Part shown: one piece after another, positions 1-12,408 of the stretch
Layout of the letters: every line of letters starts with the position of its first letter
Position numbering within the stretch: position 1 is the first letter of the stretch
Assembly (NCBI GenBank): GCA_019426215.1
Contig: CM033396.1
Span: 35,268,503-35,332,502, forward strand
DNA length: 64,000 bases
Source: Buddleja alternifolia
Taxonomy: Eukaryota; Streptophyta; Magnoliopsida; Lamiales; Scrophulariaceae
Reading direction: 5' to 3'
The notes under the pieces: model-generated
Told to the model about the DNA's origin: nothing
The model's database searches: none
Seen by the model: the letters and a program-made list of their open reading frames with translations, nothing else
Made by a program: the position numbers and the translations under genes

Positions 1-382
1 ATTTTAGCACCTAATGGTGCTTTTGTGGCCAAAGCAGCCTCATTTCGGCCAAACAGACATGTATTCGCCCAGAACAAATCACACGGATTAGCTGTACCAC
101 ATTGCGTGCGATCATTGCGCGTGTGAGCTTTTGGAACAACCCAACACTTGCATAGGTTTTTCTCTTTCCTTAAAACTATGGTTCCCCAATGGCTCAAACT
201 ATAATGTCAAACCAAGGGGCAAAATTTCAATTTTTGTCCCACGGGATATTGTGATTCTAGTATTCGTCTCACGCTTTACAGAATCTTAACAAAAGTCCCA
301 ATATACCACATTAGTTGCAAATTAACTTGGTCCTTTTTCCAAGTAGAGTTAGTCCCATACGATATTTTCTGTTAAATTTTGA

Positions 383-396
383 CGGAATGTCCAATT
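383..396. repeat. Target-site duplication of the LINE (3' side)
   Basis: The 14 bases CGGAATGTCCAATT here recur exactly at 5201-5214, directly outside the other end of the LINE. A run of T follows (to 405), which is the LINE poly(A) tail read on the opposite strand. Confidence 0.9.
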
Positions 397-467
397 TTTT
401 TTTTTGGAACTAGTAAGCTTGTATTAATCACAAATCAAAGAACATATACACCATGCATACCTGGGCT

Positions 468-1040
468 CTACTCTCTACCAAATTTACATTTCATACTACT
501 CCATATCATCTCCACTATTGTTTTAACATCATTTCTACCTACTTGGAAAATTCTTCTATTTCTTTCTATCCACACATAGTAAATAATTGAAGCATACAAA
601 GCACGCCTACAACAGCTGTTCTTTGTTTTCCCCCGACTAATCTTTATGCTCCAACCCAGTACATCAGCCCATTGGTTGTGTCTGCATCGGATACCCAACT
701 TAGCCCAACTCTTTTCCATCACTTCCTGCACAAATGTACACTTGAAGAAAAGATGTCCTCTGGATTCGTCTTCGCTGTTACATAACACACATTGGCTGTC
801 AGCAAGCATTTGCCATCTATTAAGTCGGTCTCTAGTTTTAAGTCTATCTAAAACTGCCATCCACACAATCACTCGATGTCTTGTAATTGGCCCTGGCCCC
901 CAAACTAACTTAGTACAATACACCTCATCCTTATGCTCAATGGAATGATCATAACCACTTTTAATAGAGTATTTCCCACCTTGCCATTTGTGGTGCACTT
1001 TGTCCACTGCATCCATGAGTTGGTCCCGTATCCCAATCAT
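468..1040 (-). pseudogene. LINE ORF2 C-terminal zf-RVT-like region
   Basis: The C-terminal segment found after the RT of plant LINEs. It carries the hallmark blocks YSIKSGYD, VWGPG, a Cys/His cluster (CVLCNSEDESRGHLFFKC) and the closing WIERNRRIFQ. It is out of frame with the RT block upstream. A homologous, shorter copy lies at about 7976-8240. Confidence 0.85.
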
Positions 1041-1099
1041 TCTTTTCCAAAACCAAGAGTCATGTTATTTTATTCCCACCTCCCAAATATTACTTTGCT

Positions 1100-2967
1100 T
1101 TAAGTAATAATCATGGACCCACCTAATCCACATAGAATCATGCTTCCCTGCAATATTCCAAATGTTTTAAAAATGGCTGCCACATTCCAGTTGCTTAAGG
1201 AGACCAAACCCAATCCACCTTCCTTCTTTGGCATGCAAATATCAGTCCATTTGACCACTGCTAGGTATCTCCCATGAGCTTTCCCACTCCATAAGAATGA
1301 TCTACACAATCTTTCCACTTCATGGATCACTGTGAGAGACATTGGAAAAATAAGACTCCAATACATCTGCACTCCGTACAAAACTGATTTAATCAGTAAT
1401 GCTCGCCTTGCAAAACTGAGATACTTAGTTGTCCATGATGTTATTCGATTCAGTATTTTGTCAATCAATCCTTGGCAATTGTTCACTGTAAGCCTCGATG
1501 AAGTCAGAGGTACCCCCAAGTACCTCATGGGCAGCTCCCCCTCCACATAACCCGTAATCCTCAGAATCTGCTGTTTATCCTCTTCGATCATGCCTCCACA
1601 GATGATTTGGCTCTTCCCATGATTTGCCTTTAGCCTCGTCACCTCAGAAAATTCATCAAATTTTTCTTTTATATGCTTGACTGATTGTACGTCTCCTCGA
1701 CAAAACATCATCAGGTCATCCGCGAAACACAGGTTTATTAGGCTCACTTTTCTGCACTTTGGGTGGAATTTAAATGTTTTCTCCTGATGTAGGGTTTTGA
1801 AGCTTCTAGAGAGGTAGTCCATGATCAAAACAAATAAGTATGGGGACATAGGATCCCCTTGTCTAAGCCCCCTGTGTCCCTAAAAATACCCAAAGACTGA
1901 TCCCTGAACCATGACTGTTGTTACGCATTTCATCACAAACTCTGTAAACTCTTGTGGGAAACCATATGCATTCAACAAGTTTTCCAGAAATTTCCACCCC
2001 ACTGTATCATATGCTTTCTGAATATCTACCTTTAGGACTACTCTTGAGGATATATTTTTCCTTTTATACCCCTTAACAAGTTCATGACATAGGACTACAT
2101 TTTCCACAGTTGTTCTACCCTTCACAAAGGCACCCTGAGCCTGGTCTATCAGTTTAGGCAGCACCATTTTAATTCTGTTACATAGCAGCTTGGAGATAAT
2201 CTTATACAGTACAGTGCAACAAGATATAGGTCTGAAATCACTCACTTGACTAGGGGCTTGGCATTTTGGGATTAGGTGCAGCATGGTATGATTAATTTCA
2301 GTTAGTAGCTTCCTTTTTGCAAAGCAATCACATATAGCACTGGTTACCTCATTTCCAATCAGGTTCCAAGACTTTCTGAAGAAACATGTATTATAGCCAT
2401 CGGGCCCTGGGCTTTTATCTTCAGGTATGGAGAAAACTACCTCTTTGACCTCCTCTGCTGAAACTGGTTTTAACAGGTACATTTTGTCTTCCTCGCTAAG
2501 AATATTCCCTTGGTTCACTATGCTTGGTTTTACTTCAGCTGTGGCTGGGCTAGGTGCTCCAATAGGTCCCTGATAATACTGCAAAATATCATCCTTGATC
2601 TCCTGTGGTGTATTTACGACCCCCCTTGACTGGTGTTCAATTGAGTGATTTGATTCTGAGCTTTTTTCTCTTTCACCTTTGCAAAAAAATACCTATTGCA
2701 TTCATCTCCTTTATGAAAAAAAGCTGCTCTTGCTCTTTGCCTTAGGAAATCCACCTCCATTCTTTTCTGTTTTGTTAAAATAGTATACGTCTCCTTTTCT
2801 TGTTGGATTAAACATTCATCAAATGGTTTCCTGCTCAGCTCTTCTCTAATTCCTTTCAGCTGATTCTGAGTCTCTTGCACTCTTTCTGTGATGTTAGCAT
2901 AGAGTCCTCTGTGGATATGCTTCAACCACCCCTTTAAAGCTTTACACTTTTGGACTATCCTAAACAT
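1100..2967 (-). pseudogene. LINE ORF2 linker and reverse transcriptase, broken
   Basis: Three open blocks in order on the minus strand: a linker (2614-2967), the fingers/palm part of the RT (1880-2584), and the catalytic part (1100-1849). The RT keeps SPGPDGYNTCFF, a DFRPISCC block, an AFVKGR block and the active-site box FADDLMMF (the family YADD box, with F in place of Y). A stop near 1880 and frame changes separate the blocks. It is part of the same ORF2 as the endonuclease and zf-RVT segments. Confidence 0.88.
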
Positions 2968-2991
2968 TCTGCACCCCCTAATCTCTTTCTC

Positions 2992-3771
2992 TCATTCTTC
3001 TTTTACAATTTCCATAAAGCCCGGGTGAGAGGTCCAGCCATTCAGAAATCTAAATGTTGAATGGCCTAATTGGAGTTCCTTAACCGTTAAGACCATTGGA
3101 CTATGGTCAGAACATTCACTATCTAGGAATCTGACTGCACCACCATCTATCTTCATGAACCAGATTCCATTAGCCATCACTCTATCCAACTTACAATACA
3201 CCCTTGTATTCTTCCCCTGATGGTTACTCCAGGTATAGAATTTCCCAGAGTAAGAGACGTCCTCCAATCCAATTTCATCAATACAATGCTTCATGTCCTC
3301 ATTTCCACCATCAAACTGCCCATCACTAATTAACTTTTCATTATGAAAGATTGTTGCATTCCAGTCACCCAGTAACAGCCAGGGTTCTGTGACTTGCAAA
3401 CTTTTGAGCTCTGTCCATAGGTTTGTCCTGCCTGCATCATCATTCAAGCCATATATTGCAGTTAACATTATTGTAGTTCCATTAATCACCATTTTGCAAG
3501 TAATTTGTTGGGCTGTGACGTGCACTACTTGCCCCTTTGTAGTACTATTCTTCCAAAGGACCCAAATTCTCCCATTTTCAGCTGCTATGTAATTATTTAT
3601 AACTGTCCATTCTTCACCAAAACCTCTCCTAATATCTTGAAATTTATTTGGTTTCACTCTCGTTTCCACCACAACCATCACATCCAGTCTCTCCCTTCCC
3701 ATTAATTGCCTCACAGCTAGTTGTTTCTCTGCTGTATTGAGGCCCCGTATGTTCCATGCTCCTATATGCAT
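2992..3771 (-). pseudogene. LINE ORF2 endonuclease domain
   Basis: The apurinic-endonuclease-like domain that nicks target DNA in L1 elements. It starts MHIGAWNIRGLN and keeps the family signature positions: the N of WNIRGLN, the E of VVVETRV, the GDWNA block, the YTWSN block, the LDRV motif and the terminal SDHSP motif. The domain of about 260 residues is open throughout. After it the frame changes before the linker and RT, so ORF2 as a whole is interrupted. Confidence 0.88.
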
Positions 3772-3894
3772 GGGTCAGGGGGGTCTGTCTCCAGGTTTCC
3801 TCCACTTTCCACACTTACGCCTGCTTGACTTAACACTTGCAAGAGATTAGTTAGGGCATTCTGTACTTCCTGCGTTGTGCTTGCTCTAACCCAA

Positions 3895-5101
3895 CTATGC
3901 CCTTTTTTTCTGTTTTGAGGACCTTACTTCCTGCCACTCTTGCATTCTCTCCTTATTTTTACTCTGCACTATGCCATGTGGGGGAGTAAGCCTACTCATC
4001 CCCCCTTGTGTGTTGTTTTCCCCATGAGAGTTGTTCTGAGCAGTTTGACTCTCCTCTGGCCTAGGCTCTGTTTCCCTAACTATTTCCTGCACTTGCCCAG
4101 CCCTTTTAACTTGCCATTTCCGCACAAGTTGTTTTTTGCATCCACCTTCTCCGTGTCCCCAATTCTGACATCTATTACACAATAAGGGGATCCACTCATA
4201 TTTAATCGCCTGTTTCACCAATTTGCCTGAACCCTCACATCTGATATTGATTTTCTTGGGCAGATTTTCCCCACCTCAACTCTAACTAGCACCCTCGCAA
4301 ATTCCAGTTTCAGTTTTTTTTCCCGTCATTTCATCCGTGTACAAGGGGAATCTTACTCACTATCTTGCTCAAACTACTCGCCCCCCACATTTCAAGCGGA
4401 AGATTGGGTAATTGGACCCAGATAGGTACCTGTTTCAGCTGCTCCCCCATATCTACACCTTCTTTCCACCTTGTTAAGATTAAAGGTTTGGAATAGAAGA
4501 ATTGATGACCTCAATTTAATGCTGCTTCCATATCCTCCTCCTTCTCAAAGCGCAGCACGAAGTAGCCTTCATCATGTTTCACCACCCGCGGCATTTCAAT
4601 CCCTTTCCACCGGGCCTTTAGGAAGTTAACCATAACTTGGACAGGAAGATTTTGACTCAGAATATACGCTGCTAGTGAATACTGCCAATACGCGATCTCA
4701 GTAGCTATATCTTCCTTCGTGAGCTGAATCTCCTCCCCCTCACTGTCGATCTGCTCCAGAGCTACGCCATTTTGGCTTTCCCGATTTCCGGCGAACAGAT
4801 CTCTCCATAGCCTAGCCCCCTGGATATCCCGATTTGGCCTTGTATTAGGCCTCTCATGCGTCGCCGTAGCCGGAATCTGGACTCTCTCCCCCTCAATTGC
4901 GTGTACTGTGTCGTCTCCCACTTCTAAGGTTTCTGCCTCCAAACATTCCAAGTCGATCTCCTGGGGTTGTGATTCTTCCAAATCTCGTGTGTGTGATGTT
5001 TGCCCATACTCCGATTGAGCTTTTGATGCGCTATTCTCCGAGTTCTGGTCGTTTGGAATCAGTGGTACAGTCGTGACCCTCTTCGCTTTCCGTTTAGCCA
5101 T
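3895..5101 (-). pseudogene. LINE ORF1 (gag-like, DUF4283 plus zinc knuckle), broken
   Basis: The nucleic-acid-binding ORF1 protein of the LINE. I place the start at the ATG at 5101, which begins MAKRKAKR; another in-frame ATG lies upstream at 5128. The first part (to 4511) has an acidic, low-complexity N-terminus followed by the start of a DUF4283-like fold ending near EGYFVLRFEKEEDMEAALN. The reading frame is then lost, and a second open block (3895-4221) carries a CCHC knuckle, CNRCQNWGHGEGGC, followed by a basic tail. The intervening segment still encodes recognisable family sequence in shifted frames (for example a stretch reading VPIWVQLPNLPLEMWG), so this is one gene broken by frameshifts and stops. 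Confidence 0.8.
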
Positions 5102-5221
5102 TTGCAGGTTCGCGGTGCACGTTAGCACACTAACGTGCGCCGAGAGTAAAGTTACTCAAACCAAAATCGAATTAATTTGCTTATCCAAAAAACCATTTTC
5201 CGGAATGTCCAATTGAAAATT

Positions 5222-5392
5222 GCATTTTGCCCCTGAAACTATATACCTTGTACCAAACACCCTTTAAACATATTTTTTCTCACTTACCCTCCTATACATT
5301 TTTATTTCACTTAATTTTTCAGGGGGTAAGTGCACATTAATATTTGTTTAGGGATGTGTAATACATCTTGTATAGTTCAGAGGGCAAAATGC
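5222..5392. repeat. Internal inverted repeat inside the right half of the split DNA element
   Basis: GCATTTTGCCCCTGAAACTA at 5222 onward is repeated in inverted form near 5375-5392 (TAGTTCAGAGGGCAAAATGC), and an inner pair (CACTTACCCTCC versus GGGGGTAAGTG) lies between. It makes an imperfect hairpin of about 170 bp. It could be a nested MITE or part of the surrounding element. Confidence 0.55.
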
Positions 5393-5644
5393 AAAATACA
5401 GTATGGGATTAATGTTTTAAAAAGAGGAATAACATTACAATTTACAACTTTTTCAAATTATTGTGACTATTTTTAAAACTACGTAAAGCGTGGACGAAAA
5501 CTAGAATCGCGACTGTAGGACTAAAATTGAAATTTTGACCAAGGCATTATAAACCTATCTACTTATGGATGATTTATCAATATGAGACTAGCATCTTTAA
5601 TTAGACTTTTTACATTCCCACCATTTTCGAACACCTTTAATTAG

Positions 5645-5982
5645 GAATCGAGATGGCGTGGGCTTTAATCATGGAATCGCTTACGATTGAACGTGATAGT
5701 ATGGAAGCAATTGAAAGCATTCACTCCGGGACCCTTTTCCATCAGTATTAAGATATTATCTTGCAAATCAGAGAAAAGATGGCGCTTGCATGGCGGGTTT
5801 CGATTAGGCATGTTTGGAGGAAAGCAAATAGAGTGACCGATGCCTTGGCCAACGTTGGCTTTGATGGACCTCTTGTCAATGCAAGCATTCCAAATGAGAC
5901 CATTCGGGAAGCCCTTGAGAAGGATAGAGACGGACGGACTTGGATAAGATCCATGACTTCAGACTCAGGTTTGTCGAATTAG
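5645..5982 (+). pseudogene. RNase H-like (RVT_3-type) fragment
   Basis: The frame reads through one stop (5749-5751) to give the C-terminal half of a plant RNase H-like domain. The visible signature is ALAWRVSIRHVWRKANRVTDALAN, which corresponds to the family HVYREANRVADALAN block, preceded by an ERDSMEAIESIHSG segment matching the VESDSKEAV region. The N-terminal catalytic part is absent. Such domains occur in LINE ORF2 C-termini and in dispersed plant genes; here it is a short isolated remnant, probably from a LINE other than the one at 397-5200, which has no RNase H. Confidence 0.65.
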
Positions 5983-6518
5983 GTTGTTAAAATAACACAC
6001 CTTCCTTTTAATTCAAAAAAAACAAATCTCATGCATTTTAAATTGGATTTGAGATATTAAATACACTAAAACCATCTACTCGGAAGTCGGAACATAGATT
6101 AATATAGCCAAAGAAACTCTTTTTTTCGATCAACGAAACCCGCTTAAATAATTAGTCAAAATTAGGCGAAAATCACTTCTCTCACACTGAATTTACAACC
6201 AGAAATACATTCTTCCAAACTTAAATAATTCGGTTGATATGTATGACATAAAAGTAAAAAACTTCCAAATTATCTTTATTTATATTAAGATATTATTTTA
6301 AATCCTATGAAATCAATTTTTCTGCACCATAGTGCAAACAGATTATCTCATCTTCACAAAACCTAAACAAAACAGTCTCAAAATCGAAAATGAAAATTCA
6401 GAATGACAAAAAAAAAAACAAATTAAATCTCGAATATTCTTGCATGAAAACAAAAGGCATTTATATATATGTATTTATATATATGTATAATCCTACAATT
6501 ATAAGGTCTAAACTATTT
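5983..6518. other. AT-rich intergenic DNA
   Basis: No gene, RNA or repeat family recognised. The last part (about 6380-6518) is the probable 3' flank of the minus-strand PADRE gene. Confidence 0.5.
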
Positions 6519-7022
6519 TTATTCCTCTATAATTATTTCCAATCCGGGCTGCCAATTATCCAACGACGTAGGAGACAATCTGGCTCCTCCATTTCCAACC
6601 CCCTTACAATCCTTCTCACCAAAACCCTTTGAATTTTTACTTCTTCTCACTTTGATCATAATCCCTGAATTCTTTTTACCATTTTTTCTCATCAGCCAAC
6701 AAGTTGAGTCCAATATTTCTTTATCTTTTTCGCCATGCAACGTATTTTGCGAAGGCGAATATTTGAGTTGAAGTTTCCTAATTGTAGCAATAGGGACAAC
6801 ATAGTATTTCTGACCAAGCGCCAGCATGGCGGTGGGCGAAACCACCGCGAACGGCTGTTGGAACACGGTCGGGTGAGCCACGCAGCATTTAGGGTTTCGA
6901 GTAAGAAGCTCTGCAGCTAAAATCGGCCTATCGTGTAGCTCGACGCGTCCTCCCGGGTGAACTATCTTTATGAACAAATTTTTGGTGGTGTTGGTACAAA
7001 GCCAGCCGGAAATGGGATTCAT
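6519..7022 (-). CDS. PADRE-domain (DUF4228) protein, 167 aa
   Basis: A small intronless plant protein. The N-terminal half matches the PADRE/DUF4228 family: the order is a KIVHPGGRVELHDRP block (residues about 19-33), then AAELLTRNPKCCVAHPTVF, then QKYYVVPIATIRKLQ. The C-terminus ends in the conserved WQPGLE block followed by an acidic tail. The middle (about 90-140) is basic and low in conservation, as usual for the family. The start at 7022 (MNPISGW) is the only ATG before the domain. Many PADRE genes respond to pathogens and abiotic stress in other plants; nothing in this sequence shows regulation directly. A TATTTATT-like box lies on the minus strand at about 7090-7098. Family assignment is strong, molecular role unknown. 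Confidence 0.88.
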   Translation of the reverse strand: MNPISGWLCTNTTKNLFIKIVHPGGRVELHDRPILAAELLTRNPKCCVAHPTVFQQPFAVVSPTAMLALGQKYYVVPIATIRKLQLKYSPSQNTLHGEKDKEILDSTCWLMRKNGKKNSGIMIKVRRSKNSKGFGEKDCKGVGNGGARLSPTSLDNWQPGLEIIIEE

Positions 7023-7089
7023 GATTGTTGGAGGACTAGAGAGTAATTAAGGGTATTTTTGAAGGTTTGAGAGATTTTTCTATGATGAG

Positions 7090-7098
7090 AATAAATAG
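7090..7098 (-). promoter_or_regulatory. Possible TATA-like box of the PADRE gene
   Basis: CTATTTATT on the minus strand, about 70 bases upstream of the ATG at 7022. The spacing suits a short 5' leader, but the match is weak and AT-rich DNA is common here. Confidence 0.3.
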
Positions 7099-7975
7099 TG
7101 AGACATTTTGTTTATTATGGTTTGTGGACTTTGGTAATCCCGTGATAAGGATGTTGTGTTTCAAAATATTTGGGTGGAATTTAGGTATAAGACATATTAT
7201 ATCTTGTTCCATTCTTTTTGTTGTCGCAATATGGGTGCTTTTGGCAACTCATATTGTTGTTTGGATTTAGAAACTGAAGGAAAGTTCGAAGTTTGCTAAT
7301 TCAGTGAGAGTCTGAAAGTTGAGGTGACTGATCAAGTGCCATACGTACGTCTTAAAACTTTAGGTCCAAAATCGAAGATGAATTTTTTCATGTGGCGAAG
7401 TCTACTAAGTATTAAATTATTTTTGTGATAGGACTATCACAATTTGAATAGTCTTTTGATTCAGGTTTGAATGGATCAATCTTTCCTCAAAGAGAGTTAG
7501 GGTCAAAGTCTATTCACACTTTAAATTGGTAACTACTTAAATTTATCCCAGTATGAAACTTCTGACGATCAAGTAAGTCAATATGATCAAGATTCGAATG
7601 CAATACTAAGTGGAGAGCGTAACAATAAATAACATTCCCAATTTATATTTAGAGAGTATTACATAGTGTACGGCAATCCTTGACCACCACGCGCATGTAA
7701 TCTACGGTCAAGACATTAGGGTCAGTAAGTTGGATTGGAATGAGATGGGTCAAACCGGCCCAAACAAAACGTTAGGACCCTTAGGTTTATATATATGTGA
7801 TTCTCAACTAGTGTTGGAGAAATTTCAATCTTCAATCTTTTAATAATCATGCCTATATTAAGCATATCACTTTTGTACTCTATTTATACCTCTTTCAAAA
7901 ATAGGAAAATTCTCTTATACTTGTCCATGAACGTAGTCCAATTTGATAAAAATCATAAATGTTTATATCTATTTT

Positions 7976-8240
7976 TGTTTTTGGGAATAGTAAGCATATA
8001 TATTTTATTTCATTCAATCAATTACATCAACACCACGCATACCTGAGCTAAAATATTCGCAAAATATTCGCAAATTTACAATTCACAATACTCCAAACTC
8101 TCTCCACAACAGCAGCTACATTATTATTACCTAATTGAAACACTCGTCTATTACGTTCCTGCCATATACAGTAGATAATAGCAGCAAATAAGGCTCGTTT
8201 TTTGCAACTCAAGCTTGTCTTACCTTTACGCATTCGACCC
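7976..8240 (-). mobile_element. 5'-truncated LINE copy
   Basis: The 3' end of a LINE related to the one at 397-5200. The T-rich start and the following GGGAATAGTAAGC and CATACCTGAGCT blocks resemble the 3' terminus of the larger copy, and 8048-8248 encodes the same zf-RVT tail (IIYCIWQERNRRVFQLG, compare YYVWIERNRRIFQVG). Similarity stops near 8240, which is usual for LINEs truncated during reverse transcription. No clear target-site duplication was found. Confidence 0.75.
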
Positions 8241-8249
8241 CCAGACAAC

Positions 8250-9640
8250 CTGCTCCTGCCAGTGAAATCTCTTGCATTTTAAGTTCATTTTTCGCCAGCA
8301 CTGAGTCACGACTTCTTTAGTAAATTCACATTCATCTATTTCTTGCATTAATGTTTTCAATTTCTTGCTTTAGTTTAACGAAAAAATAAGGACACATCCA
8401 AATTTTGTAGGGTTTGTATTTAAGTATCTAACCGCCTCTTTGTTTCAATGTAGAATCCTTTATTGGAATTCGTTGTAAGACACATCATACTCGCTAGCTG
8501 GGCAATTTCTTAATCAATAAAGCATTGTTGGCGCCGGCTACCACCAAAAAATATAGGTATAGACCATCACATGTATTTGTATCTCATTCTTAGGAACCCG
8601 CTGTGACCTAGACAATCAAAGTCATTCATACGATAATATCCATATTATCGAGTTCTCATGTGGATTCCGTATTTGGGAGGGTAGAAATCACCAAGGACCC
8701 CTCAATAATCTTCTCAAATACCTCTTCACAATGTAATTCATGAATGGCTCATGGTTTCGAAACTTTTTCGATCTTTAGCGAAATTCATGTCCAACTTAAG
8801 TTTGATCACATACAAATAATGGCAAAGTATGAAAGTACGAGAATACTTGTCTTGAGATTAGCCTTGCCCCCAAAAATGTACATAAATTCATTTATTGTGA
8901 TCGACTTGAGAGTTCAATCAAACATGTCGGATTCAACTTCTTTTAAGAACTATTCAATATCAAAAAACTATGCAAACCTTTAAATAAGATTTTCATGGTC
9001 TTAGCAGTTAGAAGAGGTTAAACCAATAGTAAAATTTTGAAATAGGAAATTTGAAGTGCAAGAGTTGTACTTTTGATACGAGGGACAGGGTCAGAGGCTG
9101 GTGGGGGCACCCGCCCCCTCTCAAAGTTGAGAGAGAAAAGATTACCCTGTGAATTTCCCCCGAATCTCATATCCTTGCTTCGTCCGTTATGACGGGCTTG
9201 TGTTGAGATCATTGTCTATGTAAAATAAGTTCAAAACTGATTCTGCCCTTCAGATTCAGCATTAAATGGACTAATCCGAAGGGTGACAAAAGCTTAACGA
9301 TATGTCTGGACCTTAGACTGGTCATGAAAAATGAAAATATCGCAAAATAAAGCACAAAGTACTAAATAAGTGTTTAATATCTCTAGATATGAACTCTTAT
9401 ATTTATAAACACAATAAGATGCACAGCCCGGATAAAAAACTGAAGGATTACAATAAAACAATAGAGACCTTTTTTTTTAATTGTCAACTATACAAATCTG
9501 TATGCGAGCCAAAAATCAAATTTCCTTCACAAAATAACTCTTAATCGAATTTCCTAGCAAAAGGGGTTTAAGAACCAAACTTTTTCTTCACTTCTGTTAA
9601 TTAAGCCACAAAAACAGTTGAAGAATCAATTGAAAATGCA
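8250..9640. other. Intergenic DNA, nothing recognised
   Basis: AT-rich with only short spurious frames. A GC-rich patch at about 9085-9130 (GGGGGCACCCGCCCCC followed by TCAAAGTTGAGA) resembles one at about 20725-20775 and may be an old transposon end. Confidence 0.45.
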
Positions 9641-9642
9641 AG

Positions 9643-12007
9643 TTATGCACATGTTGAGAGAGTAGAATCCGTTACTCTTAGTGATCCTCCGAGCTCTACA
9701 GGCACAAGTGGGATGAACGAGTGCAAGACATCAGTTATCAGCGGTCTATAACTTGGCTCGGGTTGTACACATAACACTGCTATAGCAGCCACCTGAAGAA
9801 AAAGAAAAGAATGCATTATGTAAAAATTAGTAAATGTCCCTAAGGTTTCGTTGGGACTCAATGGAAGAATTTGGAGACAACTATTTCAAATGACTCCAAT
9901 ATTTCATGATTTCTGGTCAATCGTATATAGGGTTTGAAATTCATAAGTAATTGAAAGTTATAACAAACAAGTGTGGAGGGTTCGTTATGATGCATTTGAA
10001 ATCTGTAGTTTCCAAATCCTCCAATCCAAACGCAACCTAAAACACTTATTCTCGAGACTTAATGGTGTTATAATAGAAACGCACTTGATACAAATGCTTC
10101 AAATCCATAGTGTTTCTGATGGCCGGATCGACAATATTTGGAAGCTTTGATCTGTCAGTAAGCTGAGGCATTGCCTGTTTCAACGTAGAGATACTAAGAG
10201 AAATTGGAAACAGAATTTCATGACAAAATAAACCGGATTTGGCGAAGATTTTTACCCAGGTAACTATAGACTCGCACTGTGTTTCAGCTACTCTCTCAAC
10301 GGGCTTTCTTCCCATCAAAAGCTCCAAAAGAACCACACCGAATGCATACACATCGCTTTTGTCGGTAAGCTTACCTGATAGATTATCGAAGAATTTGTCA
10401 AGATTTTCTTTTCTAGATATTTAGGCTATGTTTGGACCATTCATTTAGCGAGGATAATATTTTTTTACTTCAAATGATAATACTAATTTTAGCGTTTCGG
10501 AGAGAGATAAGTGATCCTTACCATCCAAGAGGTACTCTGGAGCTACATAACCCAAAGTCCCTGAAAGCTTGATATCGTTCTTGTTCGAGTTTCCTCCCAT
10601 GATTGCAAGTCCAAAATCAGAAAGCTGAACCGAAAAACAAAGAAAGGGCTGTTAGCAAAAATTAAACTTATCATATTAAAGAACAATGAATCTCCAATTG
10701 TATTACCTTGGCATTGAAGTTGGAATCAAGAAGAATATTAGAGGATTTGATATCTCTATGGATCATAGGCGGGTTGCAGCGCTCATGCAGATACTCTAAT
10801 CCTCTGATAAGTAATTAACGAAGTTTGTCAACGTTTGAAAATAGCTAATTATACGCCAATATATTTCAAAATTAATTATGCAAATCAGTACCTTGCAACA
10901 TCCAAAGCAATTTTCATTCTCAAATGCCAACTCAATGTTGATCTATGACAAGGTCCTGAGATAAGTAATTGAATTTTTTTTCAAGTTTAACATTCTTAGT
11001 ATCAATAAATTACATCCAAAAAGTGTCGGAAACTAAAAAAGTTACCATGCAAATGGAATTCAAGAGATCCGTTCTCCATCATTTCATAAACCAAAAACCG
11101 GCCTTCACCATGAATACAGTATCCTAGAAGAGAAACTACATTTTGATGCTGAATTTTACTCAACAATTCGACCTCATTCTGCAAATTCCGTAAATAATGA
11201 ATGATCAATAACAAACATTTGCAGAAAAAGTTTGGCAAAAGATAATGAAAAAATGCATAAACATTTGACCTCGAATTCTCTTTCAGCTTCTTGACCACCA
11301 GCACATATTTTTTTAACAGCTGCATGGAAATTATCATTAAAATGAGCTTTATATACACGCCCTAATCCGCCTTCGCCTAAAGTATTAGCTTCGTCGAAAT
11401 TGTTTGTAGCTGCAACTAACAAAGGGTACTCAATTGCAGCAATTGAACCCTTCTTGCCACTGCTTCTCAAAGAACCGAACTTATCCAAAATCGGCCCGAA
11501 TGAGATCCCTTTTACAGCATCTAGATATGGAAGGTTACAAGAATGAATAAAAAGGGTAGTTATGAAAATGAAGAGTTTTAACTTGATAAAAACACAAAAT
11601 TAAACAATACCTGAATTTTGAAGACTTTTAGCATTGTTTTTTCTCAATTTTATGTGTCTGTAGAGTGAAAAACAAGATAATAGCAGCAAAATTCCACCAA
11701 GAAGAGATGAAGAGACAACAAGGGCAATTAGGATTTTCTTGTTTAAATCCTGGTGGTGCACTACTTTGACTTCTGCAACTTCTGAATTTCAGCAAAACAA
11801 CACAAATTAGCTTTTAGAAAACACATTATTATTGAAAATATAAATCATAAAGCTAATGTAAAATCATCATAACCACCTAGACACACACAAACAAAATCAA
11901 CAAAGAACAGAGAGAGAGAGAGAGAAAGAATCCACCATTATGAATTAAAAGAAAACCATCATGATCACCTGCTACACACACACACACACCCCAAAAAAAT
12001 AAACAAA

Positions 12008-12091
<84 letters not shown>

Positions 12092-12368
12092 AGAGAGAGA
12101 TCCAGTATCATGTGTAAAAAGACATTTACTTGAAAGCTGATCAATGCCATTAGAAAGAAAAAAGAGCGAAACTAACTAAAAAGCACACAATTTATCACAC
12201 AGAAATAATAACAGATTTGCAAATGATAGGAAAAGAAGAACACAAATTAGCTTTTACAAAACACATTATTGAAAATAAGAATCAAAAGTCTAATGTAAAA
12301 TCATCATCACCTCCCCACCCCCCAGTCCCCACCCCACCCAATCCCAACCCCCACCCTCCAAACGAACA

Positions 12369-12408
<40 letters not shown>

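Larger units (their letters stand above)
397..5200 (-). mobile_element. Near full-length L1-type LINE, decayed
   Basis: A non-LTR retrotransposon of about 4.8 kb lying on the minus strand. From its 5' end (5200) it carries ORF1 with a CCHC zinc knuckle, then ORF2 with an AP-type endonuclease, reverse transcriptase and a C-terminal zinc-binding zf-RVT-like region, then a poly(A) tail seen as the T-run at 395-405. Perfect 14-bp target-site duplications flank it at 383-396 and 5201-5214, so the insertion is full length or close to it. Both ORFs are interrupted by several frameshifts and stops, so the copy is not autonomous. No RNase H domain is visible, unlike some plant LINEs. Confidence 0.92.
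200..5550. mobile_element. MULE/MITE-like DNA element with ~65-bp inverted ends, split by a LINE
   Basis: The left end (about 213-276) and right end (about 5483-5545) are imperfect inverted copies. Both contain, on one strand or the other, a run reading AAAATTTCAAT, then a GATTCTAGT block, then CGTC-ACGCTTTAC. Outside the inverted ends the sequence differs. Without the inserted LINE (397-5200) and one target-site copy, the element would be only about 530 bp and has no coding capacity, so it looks like a non-autonomous DNA transposon. The length and lack of genes fit a Mutator-type MITE, but I could not find a clean 9-bp target duplication, so the superfamily is uncertain. Confidence 0.6.

Noticed and set aside
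9085..9130. GC-rich patch resembling one at 20725-20775
   Set aside because: Shares only short G/C runs and TCAAA-GTTGA; too little to define an element.
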